In this document: piece by piece, positions 18,355 to 31,000 of the stretch
Position numbering within the stretch: the stretch's first letter is position 1
How the letters are laid out: every line of letters starts with the position of its first letter
DNA from: Sphingomonas abaci
GTDB lineage: Bacteria; Pseudomonadota; Alphaproteobacteria; Sphingomonadales; Sphingomonadaceae
Direction of reading: 5' to 3'
Length of the DNA stretch: 64,000 nt
Assembly: GCF_014199625.1 (NCBI RefSeq)
Contig: NZ_JACHNY010000009.1
Location: 1 to 64,000, forward strand
Position numbers and translations under genes: made by a program
Notes under the pieces: model-generated
What the model saw: only the letters and a program-made list of their open reading frames with translations
The model's database searches: none
Told to the model about the DNA's origin: nothing

Positions 18355-18388
18355 ACGGAAGCGGGCGGCCGCATCCCCCCTTGCCATG

Positions 18389-18423
18389 AAAAAACCCGCC
18401 GCCCGGCCGTTCCGGGCGGCGGG
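18389..18423 (-). terminator. Rho-independent terminator
   Basis: Read on the minus strand, a 12-base-pair GC stem (18395-18406 with 18412-18423, loop of 5) is followed by six T residues (18389-18394). It lies 28 bases past the stop of the minus-strand small gene and would also meet transcripts from the TolC gene coming the other way, although that side lacks a T-tract. Confidence 0.85.
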
Positions 18424-18450
18424 TCATTCCCGATCGGCGATGCGCGGCGA

Positions 18451-18750
18451 TCAGCCGGTGCGGCGGCCCGACAGGGGGAAGCTGCCGAACGCGCCCGCGC
18501 CGACCGAACCGGTCACGGTGTCGCCCTCGATCGTGGCTTCGCAGTCGAGCGTCATCGGCATCGGCACGGTCATGCTCTGCTTCCAGGCGATGGTGTCGCC
18601 ATCGACCGTGCCATGGACGTCCATCCCGCCCATCGCCCCGGACACGTCGCCGGTGAAGGTCGCGCCGTCGCTGCGCACGGTCAGCGTCATGTTCTGGTCG
18701 CCCAGCGGCGACTTGACGGTGCAATCATAGGTGCCGTCGACATTGGCCAT
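18451..18750 (-). CDS. Small beta-rich protein of unknown function
   Basis: The product is 99 residues if translation starts at the ATG at 18750, which has a good GGAGAG site in front. The frame is open for 15 more codons upstream, but these look non-coding. I do not recognise a named family. The sequence alternates short hydrophobic and polar strands with repeated G-[DT]-x-[FIV]-x-G units (ATFTGDVSGAMG, HGTVDGDTIAW, ATIEGDTVTGSVGAGAFG). This suggests a small up-and-down beta barrel or beta-sandwich of the kind that binds a lipid or other small ligand. There is no signal peptide. It has its own terminator downstream and follows the M16 peptidase gene by about 40 bases in the same direction, so it may be co-transcribed with it. 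Confidence 0.7.
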   Translation of the reverse strand: MANVDGTYDCTVKSPLGDQNMTLTVRSDGATFTGDVSGAMGGMDVHGTVDGDTIAWKQSMTVPMPMTLDCEATIEGDTVTGSVGAGAFGSFPLSGRRTG

Positions 18751-18791
18751 GTGCGTCTCTCCTTGAATCCGAAAGCGTGGGTGCGAACGAT

Positions 18792-21638
18792 TCACTTCGC
18801 CTTGGGTGCCGCGCCGGCCTCCGGAGACGAAGCGACCGACGCCGCCGGCACCACCTCCACCGGCAGGCCGATGGCGTCAAGCTGCGGCTTCACCGTCGCG
18901 GCGTTGCCGACCACCACCCAGATCGCCTTGGCGGGATCGATCGCCTTCTGCATCGCCTGGTTCAGTTCGGGCAGGGTCAGCGCCTGGTAGCGCGCGGTGA
19001 TCGTGGCGTAGTAATTGTCCGGCCGCTTGAACAGGTCGTTCGCCTGCATCGCCGACAGCACTGCGCCCGAGGTCTCGAAGTTGCCGCTGAGCGAGCGGAT
19101 CCCGCCTTGGATCGCGCGGTCGAACTCGACCTGGGTCATCGGCTTGGGCCCCAGGAAAGCGGCGATGTCGCCGCGCAGCGCCGCGACCGAGGGGCCGGTC
19201 TGGTCGGCCTGGACCGGCGCGGAGATGCTGTAGGGCGCGGCGAACTCCAGCATCCGGAACCCGCCCCGCACACCGTAGGACCAGTGCTTGTCCTCGCGCA
19301 GGTCCATGTTCAGGCGCGACAGGAAGCTGCCGCCCAGCGCGTCGTTGGCGGTCTCGACCGGCAGCAGGTTCTCGGTCCCGGTCAGCGCGGTGGGGATGCC
19401 GCCGACGATCACCGATTGCGGGCTGTCGGGCCGGTCGACCAGCACGATGCGCGGCGACGCGGCATCGCTGCCGGCCGCGGGGAAGCGCTTGACCCCGCCC
19501 GGCGTCGCGGGCGCGCGCCAGTCGCCCAGCGTCCGCTCCAGCGCCGCCTTCACCTCGGCGAGCGGCCGGTCGCTCACCACGAAGATCTTCGCCTTGTCGG
19601 GCCGCAGCCAGGCCTGCTGGAAGGCGATCAGATCGGCGCGGGTCAGCGCCGCCACCGCTTGGGGATCGCCGGCCCCCTGCTGACGCGAATAGGGCGATTG
19701 CGCGCCGTAGAGCAACGGCGGCATCACCCGCGCCGCCAGGCCCGACGGATTGGTCAGTTCCTGCCCGATCTGCGCCAGCTGCTGGGTGCGCACGCGCGCC
19801 ACCTCCGCCTCGGCGAAGGCGGGGTTGCGGACGATGTCGGCGAACAGGGTCAGCGCGGGCGCGAGGTTCGCGCTCGGCACGCCCAGCCCGATCTGGGTGC
19901 GGTCCCCGTTGAACCCGCTGTCGATGCTCGCGCCCAGCCGCTCACGCGCCTCCGCGATCTGCACCGAGTTGAGCGTCTTCGTCCCCTCGTCCAGCATGTT
20001 GAGCGCGAGCTGCTGGGTGCCGAGCCGGCCCGGCACATCGGCGGCGACGCCCGCGTCGAACGACAGCGCCAGCTGCGTGACCGGCACGGCGGTGCGCTGC
20101 GCGTAGATCAGCTCGATGCCGTTGCCCAACCGGCTGCGCTCGACCGCGGGGAAGCTGAGCGCGCCGACCGCGCCCATCGCCGGCAGCGCCCCGCGCGTGC
20201 CCTTGACCGGGGTCTCTGGCGCGGGCGCGACCTCTGCCTTGGGCGGCACCTTCGCCTCCTCATAGGCGTCGCGCGGGCCGGGCACCACGGTCAGCGTATA
20301 GGCGGGCTTGCTCAGCCATTCGTCGGCCGCCGCCTTGACGCTGGCCGGGGTCTGCGCGGCGAGCTGCTGCAGCTCCGTCTTGTAGAAGCCCGGATCGTTG
20401 GAGAAGAGCGCGCCCTGCGCCAGCGTCACCGCCTTGCCGCCGAAGCCGCCGACCGATTCCAGGCCGCGGATGCGCCCGGCCGCCTCGGTGGTGGCGACGC
20501 GGCGCACCTCGTCGGCGGTGGGGCCGGTGCGCAGGAAGTCGGCGACGATCTGGTCGATCCGCTTGGTCACCAGCGCCGGGTCGACGCCGGGGCGGACCAG
20601 CACGCGGATGCCGAACTGCCCGATCTGCGCCGAGCTCCAGTTATAGGCCGAGGCGCTGACCGCCAGCTTCTCCTGCTTGACCAGGATGGTGTTGAGCCGG
20701 GAGCTGGACAGGCCGCCCAGTACGCCGGCCGCCACGTCGAGCGCGCGGGTCTGCGGGTCGTTGAGGCCGGGCACCGTCCAGTTGCGGGTGATCATCACCT
20801 GCGCGACCCGATCCTTCATCGTCTCGGTCTTGGGCGCGGCGAGCGTCACCACCGGGGCGACTGCCGGCGCGGTCTTCGGCCCAGCGGGGATGCCGCCGAA
20901 ATACTTCGTCACCAGGCGCTTGGCGGTCGCCAGGTCGATATCGCCGGCCAGCACCAGCACCGCGTTGTTGGGCGCATAATGGCTGCGGAACCAGTCCTTC
21001 ACCGTGTCCAGCGTCGCCGCGTCCAGATCGGCCATCGAGCCGATCGTGTCATGGCCATAGGGGTGGGTGTCCGGCAGCAGCCCCGCCGTCACCTTATAGT
21101 CGACCAGGCCATAGGGCTGGTTGTCGCCCTGCCGCTTCTCGTTCTGGACGACGCCGCGCTGCTCGTCGAGCTTGGCCTGCGTCACCGCGCCAAGCAGATA
21201 GCCCATCCGGTCCGATTCCAGGAACAGCGCGCGGTCGAGCGCGGCGGTCGGCACCGTCTCGAAGTAGTTGGTGCGGTCCTGGTTGGTGGTTCCGTTGAAA
21301 TCGGTCGCGCCAACCTGCTTGAGCGGCTCGAAGAAGTCGTTGGGGGCATTCTCCGACCCGTTGAACATCAGATGCTCGAACAGATGCGCGAAGCCGGTCT
21401 TGCCCTTGGGCTCGTGCTTGGCGCCGACATCGTACCAGACGCTCACCGCGACGATCGGCGCCTTGCGATCGGTATGGACGATCACGCGCAAGCCGTTGGG
21501 CAAGGTGAAGCTCTGATAGGGGATGTCGACCGCCTTGACGAGCGTTGCGACCGGCGCGGGCGCCTGCTGCTGCGCCGCCACGGGCGCGGCGAGCGCGACG
21601 ATGGCGACGCCGGCGAGTGCCGCGATGCGAATGGTCAT
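18792..21638 (-). CDS. Secreted M16-family zinc metallopeptidase, two-domain
   Basis: The product is 948 residues from the ATG at 21638, which starts a signal peptide ([23 protein letters not shown]) and follows a GGGGG ribosome-binding site. An ATG at 21701 lies in a less convincing extension. The zinc-binding inverted motif HLFEH is at about residues 85-89. The second glutamate ligand of M16 enzymes is expected in the [14 protein letters not shown] segment some 75 residues later. The C-terminal half (from about 480) is a second M16 domain without the HxxEH motif. This is the usual arrangement, in which the inactive half completes the peptide-holding chamber. It probably degrades peptides in the periplasm. 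It is divergent from clpB. Confidence 0.92.
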   Translation of the reverse strand: MTIRIAALAGVAIVALAAPVAAQQQAPAPVATLVKAVDIPYQSFTLPNGLRVIVHTDRKAPIVAVSVWYDVGAKHEPKGKTGFAHLFEHLMFNGSENAPNDFFEPLKQVGATDFNGTTNQDRTNYFETVPTAALDRALFLESDRMGYLLGAVTQAKLDEQRGVVQNEKRQGDNQPYGLVDYKVTAGLLPDTHPYGHDTIGSMADLDAATLDTVKDWFRSHYAPNNAVLVLAGDIDLATAKRLVTKYFGGIPAGPKTAPAVAPVVTLAAPKTETMKDRVAQVMITRNWTVPGLNDPQTRALDVAAGVLGGLSSSRLNTILVKQEKLAVSASAYNWSSAQIGQFGIRVLVRPGVDPALVTKRIDQIVADFLRTGPTADEVRRVATTEAAGRIRGLESVGGFGGKAVTLAQGALFSNDPGFYKTELQQLAAQTPASVKAAADEWLSKPAYTLTVVPGPRDAYEEAKVPPKAEVAPAPETPVKGTRGALPAMGAVGALSFPAVERSRLGNGIELIYAQRTAVPVTQLALSFDAGVAADVPGRLGTQQLALNMLDEGTKTLNSVQIAEARERLGASIDSGFNGDRTQIGLGVPSANLAPALTLFADIVRNPAFAEAEVARVRTQQLAQIGQELTNPSGLAARVMPPLLYGAQSPYSRQQGAGDPQAVAALTRADLIAFQQAWLRPDKAKIFVVSDRPLAEVKAALERTLGDWRAPATPGGVKRFPAAGSDAASPRIVLVDRPDSPQSVIVGGIPTALTGTENLLPVETANDALGGSFLSRLNMDLREDKHWSYGVRGGFRMLEFAAPYSISAPVQADQTGPSVAALRGDIAAFLGPKPMTQVEFDRAIQGGIRSLSGNFETSGAVLSAMQANDLFKRPDNYYATITARYQALTLPELNQAMQKAIDPAKAIWVVVGNAATVKPQLDAIGLPVEVVPAASVASSPEAGAAPKAK

Positions 21639-21727
21639 GATGATCGTCCCCCTGAATTTTTCTGGCCTGGAGCATAGCCATGGCCGGGGCCGACGCAACA
21701 CGTCACGAAAGACGCACGGCCTGCCCT

Positions 21728-21755
21728 CTTGTGTTGCCGATCGGCAACACCATCT
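21728..21755 (+). promoter_or_regulatory. Sigma-32-like promoter with palindromic spacer, upstream of clpB
   Basis: CTTGTG (21728-21733) and CACCATCT (21748-21755) are separated by 14 bases. They resemble the E. coli sigma-32 elements CTTGAA and CCCCATNT. Transcription would begin near 21762, giving a leader of about 20 bases before the clpB ATG. The spacer together with the edges of both elements forms the exact 20-base palindrome GTGTTGCCGATCGGCAACAC (21731-21750), which could be an operator. The elements were judged by eye. Confidence 0.5.
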
Positions 21756-21783
21756 TCGCGGTCAAGACGAACAGGGATCAGCC

Positions 21784-24363
<2,580 letters not shown>

Positions 24364-24365
24364 CG

Positions 24366-24400
24366 AAAAAGGGGAGCGATGGCGATGGCCACCGCTCCCC
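24366..24400 (-). terminator. Rho-independent terminator of the Oar-like receptor gene
   Basis: On the minus strand GGGGAGCG (complement of 24393-24400) pairs with CGCTCCCC (complement of 24371-24378). It is followed by five T residues (24366-24370). It lies 29 bases past the receptor stop. On the plus strand, just after clpB, the hairpin has no clean T-tract, so it serves the minus-strand gene best. Confidence 0.75.
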
Positions 24401-24428
24401 TCCAATATCGTTCGACAGTTCCGTTTGT

Positions 24429-27400
24429 TTAGAACGCGATATCGAACCCCAGTCGTACGAAGCGCGGCTGCTGGAAGTAGAGCGGCGTCGCGAACAGCGG
24501 GTCCGGCGTATACTCACTGCCGGCCTTCTGCGTCTCGTGTTGATTGTAGATTTGCGTGATGGCTCCGGCGTTGAAGACGTTGAACACGTCCGCTCGCAGG
24601 ACGAAGCGGTTGAAACCGAGCGATTCCGGCAGGGTATAGCGGATCGACAGGTCGACCTGATTCAGCCAGTCGGTCTTGGGCAGGCCAGTGCCACGCGGGG
24701 ACGGCTTGGTCTGCGTGTAGTTGCCATCAGCGTTGAGTGCACCATAGGCGCAGTAGAAGCTCGTTGCGCCATAGCCCGCCGCATAGGGATCGGTGGGATG
24801 GATGCCCATGCAGGTGCCCCGCAGCGGCGACTGCACCAGCACGTTCGCGCCCACCTGGAGGTTCGGCGTCACATGGTAGCTGCCGAAACTTTTGAATACG
24901 AACGTACGGTCGTTGGGCAGCAACCCCGTCGTATAATCCGTCAGGCCGAGATAATCGAAGTCGATGGTGGAGCCAGCATCCGACTGGGTATTGGCACCCA
25001 CGTCCGATTTCACGGTCCCTTCATAGTTGCCGTAGGACCGGGAGACCGCAATCGACCCCTGAAGCGCCCAGATGCCGTCATCCGCACGTTTCCAGTCCAG
25101 TACCAGCGACTTGTAGCTCCGTTTGGGCGTCGGGAAGGCAAGTCCCGTGAGATTCACCGTTCTGGAAGGATCGACCCAGTCGCGAACCGTCAGCGAAGAG
25201 CTGCCGGGATTCCAGATATAGTATGAACTGTTGTTCTGGTAAAAGTTGCACTGCGCCGCTGGTGCGTCCGCTGCGGTCCCACACCGGTAGTAATCGGACA
25301 GGTAACTTGCGAAGTCCGTGTCTTCCGACACTCGGCCAAGCTTGCGATAGGTTGCGGTCAGGCCGAAGGAAAACAGATCGGTGGCCTGAAAATGAGCACC
25401 CAGGATGACTTCATCCTCGTAGGTAGCCTTGGTGTTGACCGCCAGCTTGGCCGCAGCAGGGTCCTGCACGCCACCGCCGAAGATCAGGCAAGTCGCAGAT
25501 CCGTTGACCGGTCTACCCGGCGCCGACGAAATATCGGTCGGACAAGCTGCCGCGTACCCTGCGCCAGCAAGACTGGTCAGCGCCGCCCCCAAATTGACCT
25601 TGGGCAGGCCTGTTACCGGATCAACAGGGAAATTTGCCGCCGAATAGCCGCCCGGATAGGCAAAATATTCGCGGAAATAGAGGTCGCGGCCACGGAAGCC
25701 CAAGTTCATCGCCGGCGGAATGAAGTAGCGACCGTAGCTGCCGGTCAGTCGGACGTGGGATTCGCCGCCCGGAACCCAGCTGAAGCCAGCGCGTGCCGCC
25801 CAATTCCCGGTCAGCGACAAGTAACGCTGCCCCGACAGGTTAGATTGCTCGAACTCATCATCGCGCACACCGAGATTGATGGTCAGCCCGCGCGCTGGTT
25901 CCCATGAATCCTGGAGATAATAGGCACGATCACGCCCGGAAATATAGCCGCCAAGCCGCTCGTATGTCACGCGAACGCCATTATTTCGATAGTCGTAGAG
26001 CAACGGCAGCACACCGTTGATCTGCGTGGTCTTGGTTTCACTCAAATCCTCATTGTCGAGGCCGAAGCGGACATGGTGACGCCCGAGCACTTCGAACCGA
26101 AGATCACCATCGACACGATAGAACTTGCGCTGTGTTTCCCGAATCGAGCTGGTCGCATAGGGTTGCCCGGAGATAACCTTGGCGACGCCGCCGGTCGTCG
26201 CGCTACGTCGATCGATGACATAGTAGGACGTGGGATCTGCGGCCAGAACGTTATAGTCATCGCGACTGATGCCATAGGCGGCAGATATCTGGAAGAAGTC
26301 GGTGACACTACCAGTGTAGCGGCCGACCCAGTTCATTCCGCCCTGCCGGGTGTTCTGCCGACCGGAAAACGCTCCCACCGTACCGCCGTCGAATTTGGCA
26401 TTGGCTGTGAATGCATAGCTGTCGGTACGAATATTCTGCGTCGTATCAAACAACGTAAATTCGAAATGCTGAGTCGGATTGATATAAGCGTCGATCTTGC
26501 CGCCGTAGAAGGGATCGGTGCTGATCGTGCGCTGATAATTGCCGGAGTTGGGGTAGGCCCTTTTGGTGACGATGGCATTGGCCTGATACAGACCGTAGAA
26601 GAAAAGATGGTCCTTGATGATCGGCAGACCCGCCTCAAAGGTCAGGGAGTTATCATCGTCATGCGTGAGCCTACCAATCGTTGAAGGGCTATCCTTCAAC
26701 CCGGTATTGGGGCTTGTCGACTGCAACCCGGATGCCTGGAAGTTACCGTGGATCGCCATCATCGGGGTGTTGGTGCCCGACTTGGTCGTCGCATTGATGA
26801 CGCCGCCCGTCGCACGGCCGAACTCAGCGGCATAGCCGCCGGTCTGGATGTCCGCCGTCTGGTAGAAGTCGAACGGAACGCGTGCCGACCCGACATAGGT
26901 GTCCGGATTGGTGATATTCAAACCATTGATGTAATAAGCGTTTTCGGCAACCGATGACCCGCCAAGCGACGGAACATCAGTGCCGTTCGAACTGAATCCC
27001 TTCGCTCCGGTGACAGCCCCGGGCGCGAGCAAGGCCAATGCAGTGATCGAGCGACCGACCGGCAGCTTCTCGGCAGTGGACACCACGTCGAGGTTGACGC
27101 CTGTCGTGGTTTTGGTGAAGTCCTGCCGGACGCGTCGACCGATCACGACCAGTTCAGTAGCGGGGGCCGTCTTGTCTACGACCGTCAGCGTGACGCGACT
27201 TTCCTGGGCCGCCGTGATGGTGATCGTGTCGGTCTGCGGTGCGTAGGCCGCGCCTTCTGTGGTGACCTCATATTGGCCCGGCGTCAAGCCGACGGCCGAA
27301 AAGCCGCCATTCGCAGACGACAGGAACGTACGGACCTGGTTCTGCGCCAGCGATCGAAGCGTTACCTTCACACCCGCGACGGGCTTCCCCGTGGCATCAA

Positions 27401-27551
27401 CGATCGTACCGGATATGGCGCCGGTCGTGTAATCCTGTGCCGTAGCCGGAGCGGCAAGCGTCAGCGCGCTGGCCACACCGAGTCCAGCAACAACCGAGAG
27501 CGCTACGCTCTGCATCAGCGTCCGTTGAACCCTTTTCGACCCCTGAATCAT
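24429..27551 (-). CDS. TonB-dependent receptor with carboxypeptidase-like N-terminal domain (Oar-like)
   Basis: The product is 1040 residues from the ATG at 27551, preceded by GGGGGA. The signal peptide (ending LTLAAPATAQ) is followed by a carboxypeptidase-regulatory-like fold (TGAISGTIVDATGKPVAGVKVTLRS, about residues 41-120). Next come a plug domain (about 130-260, with NAYYINGLNITNPDTY and YAAEFGRATGGVINATTKSG) and a large beta-barrel ending in RLGFDIAF. This architecture is that of Oar-type receptors, implicated in large or peptide ligands. No companion gene is adjacent, so the ligand is unknown. The gene uses visibly more A/T-ending codons than its neighbours, which may mean a separate origin. 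It is followed by a terminator and preceded by a long AT-rich region. Confidence 0.92.
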   Translation of the reverse strand: MIQGSKRVQRTLMQSVALSVVAGLGVASALTLAAPATAQDYTTGAISGTIVDATGKPVAGVKVTLRSLAQNQVRTFLSSANGGFSAVGLTPGQYEVTTEGAAYAPQTDTITITAAQESRVTLTVVDKTAPATELVVIGRRVRQDFTKTTTGVNLDVVSTAEKLPVGRSITALALLAPGAVTGAKGFSSNGTDVPSLGGSSVAENAYYINGLNITNPDTYVGSARVPFDFYQTADIQTGGYAAEFGRATGGVINATTKSGTNTPMMAIHGNFQASGLQSTSPNTGLKDSPSTIGRLTHDDDNSLTFEAGLPIIKDHLFFYGLYQANAIVTKRAYPNSGNYQRTISTDPFYGGKIDAYINPTQHFEFTLFDTTQNIRTDSYAFTANAKFDGGTVGAFSGRQNTRQGGMNWVGRYTGSVTDFFQISAAYGISRDDYNVLAADPTSYYVIDRRSATTGGVAKVISGQPYATSSIRETQRKFYRVDGDLRFEVLGRHHVRFGLDNEDLSETKTTQINGVLPLLYDYRNNGVRVTYERLGGYISGRDRAYYLQDSWEPARGLTINLGVRDDEFEQSNLSGQRYLSLTGNWAARAGFSWVPGGESHVRLTGSYGRYFIPPAMNLGFRGRDLYFREYFAYPGGYSAANFPVDPVTGLPKVNLGAALTSLAGAGYAAACPTDISSAPGRPVNGSATCLIFGGGVQDPAAAKLAVNTKATYEDEVILGAHFQATDLFSFGLTATYRKLGRVSEDTDFASYLSDYYRCGTAADAPAAQCNFYQNNSSYYIWNPGSSSLTVRDWVDPSRTVNLTGLAFPTPKRSYKSLVLDWKRADDGIWALQGSIAVSRSYGNYEGTVKSDVGANTQSDAGSTIDFDYLGLTDYTTGLLPNDRTFVFKSFGSYHVTPNLQVGANVLVQSPLRGTCMGIHPTDPYAAGYGATSFYCAYGALNADGNYTQTKPSPRGTGLPKTDWLNQVDLSIRYTLPESLGFNRFVLRADVFNVFNAGAITQIYNQHETQKAGSEYTPDPLFATPLYFQQPRFVRLGFDIAF

Positions 27552-28029
27552 TGCATTCCCCCAAAAAATTTCAAAGCCCCGCCCTGTTTGGGATTGCGGC
27601 CGGACAATGGTTTGAAGGCATGGATGCTTTCGCAAGCAGGCCCCGCCTTCACCGGGAGGGATCATGAGAAATCGCTAGAGGGTCTGTAAATAAACTATCC
27701 CATATTAGTTTTATCAAATCCTGTAGTGTAACCTCAAAGACACATTACCCGTTTTCATAATGCGTATCGCCGCCATCAAACAGCAAATCACTGAAATCAG
27801 CCTTTTACAGATGCTTGGCCTACCGTGACACCCTTCACCCCTACCTCTTCGCTTACAATTTCCAATATAAAGAAGATGTCATGTCTCAATAATGTGGACG
27901 CGTCTCTTCCTGGGACTTGCCAGCCAGTCGCGATGACGGAACAATGGCGAATTTTGCCCGCTGTTCGTACCGACAAAAAAAGCGCGCCCGGTTGCCCGGA
28001 CGCGCCCATGATCGGCGTGGTTCGCCGAC
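27552..28029. other. AT-rich intergenic region upstream of the Oar-like receptor
   Basis: These 478 bases between two minus-strand receptor genes contain a conspicuously AT-rich block (about 27670-27900) in an otherwise GC-rich window. It must hold the promoter of the Oar-like receptor, but I cannot assign -35 and -10 elements with confidence. Short open frames here have no recognisable features. The right end holds the terminator of the next receptor gene. Confidence 0.5.
27976..28005 (-). terminator. Rho-independent terminator of the halogenase-linked receptor
   Basis: On the minus strand a GC-rich stem of GCGCGTCCGG with CCGGGCGCGC around a short CAA-type loop is followed by a run of T residues (complement of the A-run near 27976-27981). 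It lies about 25-55 bases past the stop of the receptor gene. Exact edges are approximate. Confidence 0.8.
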
Positions 28030-31000
28030 TTAGAAGTTGCCGCGCACGATGAAGGAGAAGCGGCGGTCGTTCATGAAATAGCTGCGCGGCGCCAGCTGGC
28101 TGGGATCGCCGGTATAGGCCTGCAGCGTCTTCGTCGTGGTGTTGGTCAGGTTCACGCCCTGCACGCCGATCTTGACGTACTTGTTGAGGTTGAGGAACGC
28201 CGAGGCGTCGAGCGTGCCCGTGCTGGCCTGGAAGATCGACGTGTAGGGGAAGATCACGTCGGCCGCGGTCAGCAGGTACTTGGAGCGCCAGTTATAGGCC
28301 GCGCGCAGCGAGACCGGCCCCTTCTCGTAGAAGATAGTCGCGTTGACATTGTGCTTCGACAGACCTTCGAACGGCAGGTTGCCCGGCCTGATCGTCGAGA
28401 CGTTGGACGGCGCGCCGGTGTTCAGGAAGCTGTTGGGCAACCCTGAGCTTTCGATGAACGAATAGTTGGCGTTGACGCCCAGGCCGTCGAGCGGCTGGGG
28501 CAGGAAGTCGAAGGTATGCTGATAGGCAACCTCGACACCCTTGATCTTGCCCTTGCCGGTGAAGTTCTCCGGATAGCGGAACTGCACCGATTCGGTCACG
28601 CCGTTGCTGGTGACGTTGCGCGGCAGGATCGACTGATAGAAGAAGTTCGACACTTCCTTGTAGAAGGCGTCGACCGTGAACGAGCCGACCCGGGCAAAAT
28701 ACCATTCCAGCGTCGCGTCGAACTGCCAGGCGGTGGCGGGCTTGAGGTACGGATTGCCCGCGGTCGCCGTCGGCTGGCCGCTCGCGGCGTCGGTGCCATA
28801 GGTCTGGTAGTTGCGGATGTTCGCCGAATCCGGCCGGGTCAGCACCTTCGAGGCGGCCAGACGCAGGATCAGGTCGCGCGACAAGCCCAGCTTCAGGTTC
28901 GCGCTCGGCAACCAATAGGTATAGCCGGTGCGCGCCACGTCCGGCGTGGTCGCGCCGGTCGCGAATTGCTGGAGCGCGGCATAGGCGGTCGGCCCCAGGC
29001 GACAGATGCCGCCGGGCGTCTGCGCGGGCGTGCCCGCCGGCGCGCCGGCCGGCACCGTGGCGACGCAGCGCACCGCATAGTCCTGGGTGATGCCGAACGC
29101 ATCACGGGTCGGGATGGTGAACGCACCGGCCGAGGCGATATCGGTATGGACGTAGCGCACGCCGACATTGCCGTCGACGCGGATGCCGGCGAACAGCGGA
29201 TCGTTCGACCCGAAGTTCAGCATCACATAAGCGTTGGTGTCCTGCTGGTTCACGTCTTGGATTTCACCCGGCAGGTAATAGCTGCCCGGAATCGCGCCGG
29301 GCCGCTGCGCCGCGCCGACGAAGCGGTTGGTGGCGGTCGCGCCGTTCGCTCCGCGCCAGATATCGTTCAGCGACTGGAAATAGGCCACCGACTGGTCGTA
29401 GTTCTTCAGCAGGTCGCCATTATAGTAATAGCCACCGACCGGCCCCGGCGTCTGCCCGCGGAAGAAGTTGGGGAAGGTGTAGAAGTCGGTGTTCTGGACA
29501 CCGCCCTGTTCGATCGTCACCGGCTTGCCCGACCAGACTTCGCTGATCGCACCCCAGTTATAGGCCGAGTAGCGCACGGTCTGCTGGCGCTCGGCATAGC
29601 GGGCGCCGAACTTGATGCGCTTCAGGAAGTTCGCATCGTCGTTGAAATTATAGGCGAAGTCCGCCTTCAGCGCATATTCCGAGCCCTTGCTCTGCTCGAA
29701 ATGGTCCATTGCCGCGCGCCAGAAGGTGGCGCGGGGGTCCTTGAAATAGGTCGCGTCGTCCTGGCCCTGATAGATGCTGGGCTGACCCCAGGTCGGCGCC
29801 AGCGTCATCGGACGATGCGGGATGACCACCGGCAGGCCGCCGGTCAGGTCGAGTTCCTGGTCGGCGAAGGTCGAGCCGAAGACCGCGAAGTCCTTCTGCG
29901 TCCGCTTCGCCATGGTGTAGTCGGCGTCGAGGTTGACCGCCCAATGCTCGTCCGGGTTGAACTTCAGGTTGAAGCCGATGTCCTGGACGATGTTCGATTC
30001 GTAGACCTGACGGCGCGACAGCGACTGCTGGATGCCGCCAGTCGGCACGGTCGTGGTCGCCGTGCCGCTGTCGGCCGAGCGCCAGCCCGCGCCGGGCAGC
30101 GTGATGACGCCCTTCTGGAACAGGCCGCTATCGTCATATTCGTAATTCTGGAACTGGCCGACCGGGCATTCGGCGCGGGTTCCGGGATTGCTGGTCGTCG
30201 GCGGCGTCGTGCTGGCATCGTCGATGCGCGGCGAACCGTTCTGGTTCTGGAGACAGCCGGCCGGATAGGTGTTGTATTCCGACAGGTCGGGCGCGGTCTC
30301 GAACGTATGCTCGCCCCAGCTCTGGGTCGAGTGCGAGCGCAGGAACTGGAGGGTGGCGACGGTCTGCTTGTCGGTGCTCTCCCACTGTGCGGCGAGCGCG
30401 ACGCCGCGCCGCTTGCGGTCGAAATCCTGGCTGCGGAACTGGCCGCCGATCGGCGCATAGGCATTGGGCCGGAAGTCGGCGAAGCCGTCCGCCCCCGGCG
30501 TCCCCGTCGCGCCGCACAGCGCGTTGGCGGCCGGCAACGTCACCGTGTCGCTGTTGCTGGGCAGCGGGTTGCGGCAAAGCAGCGCCTGCGCGTTGCCGGC
30601 GGTCAGGTTGCCCGACGGCGCGAACGTGTTGTCGCGCGTCTGGAAGTTGGTGATCTGGATGCCGTCCGCCCGGCTCTTCAGCCGCGAATAGGAGGCGCTG
30701 CCGAGCAGGCCGAACCGGCCGATGCCCGTATCCCAGGTGTCGCTGAGCAGCAGCGAGCCGGTCGGCGTCCACTTCTTGCGGAAGTCGCCGTAATTGGCCT
30801 CGGCGTTGAGGCTGGCATGCAGGCCGGGATTGTCGAACGGCTTGCGGGTGTTGAGGTTGACCGTGCCGGCCAGGCCGCCCTCGATCAGCTCGGCGGTGGC
30901 GTTCTTGTAGACCTCGACCGAGCCGAGCAGTTCGGCCGGCACGTCGGCGAAGTTGAGCGCCTGGCCGCCCACACCGGCGGCGAAGGCGTCACGCCCGTTG

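Noticed and set aside
18777..21677. 966-codon open frame on the plus strand
   Set aside because: It is the antisense shadow of the M16 peptidase gene. The product is His/Arg/Gly-rich without domains, as expected from GC-rich codons read in reverse.
27825..28052. 75-codon ORF in the AT-rich intergenic region
   Set aside because: It has no ribosome-binding site, no recognisable features, and crosses a terminator hairpin.
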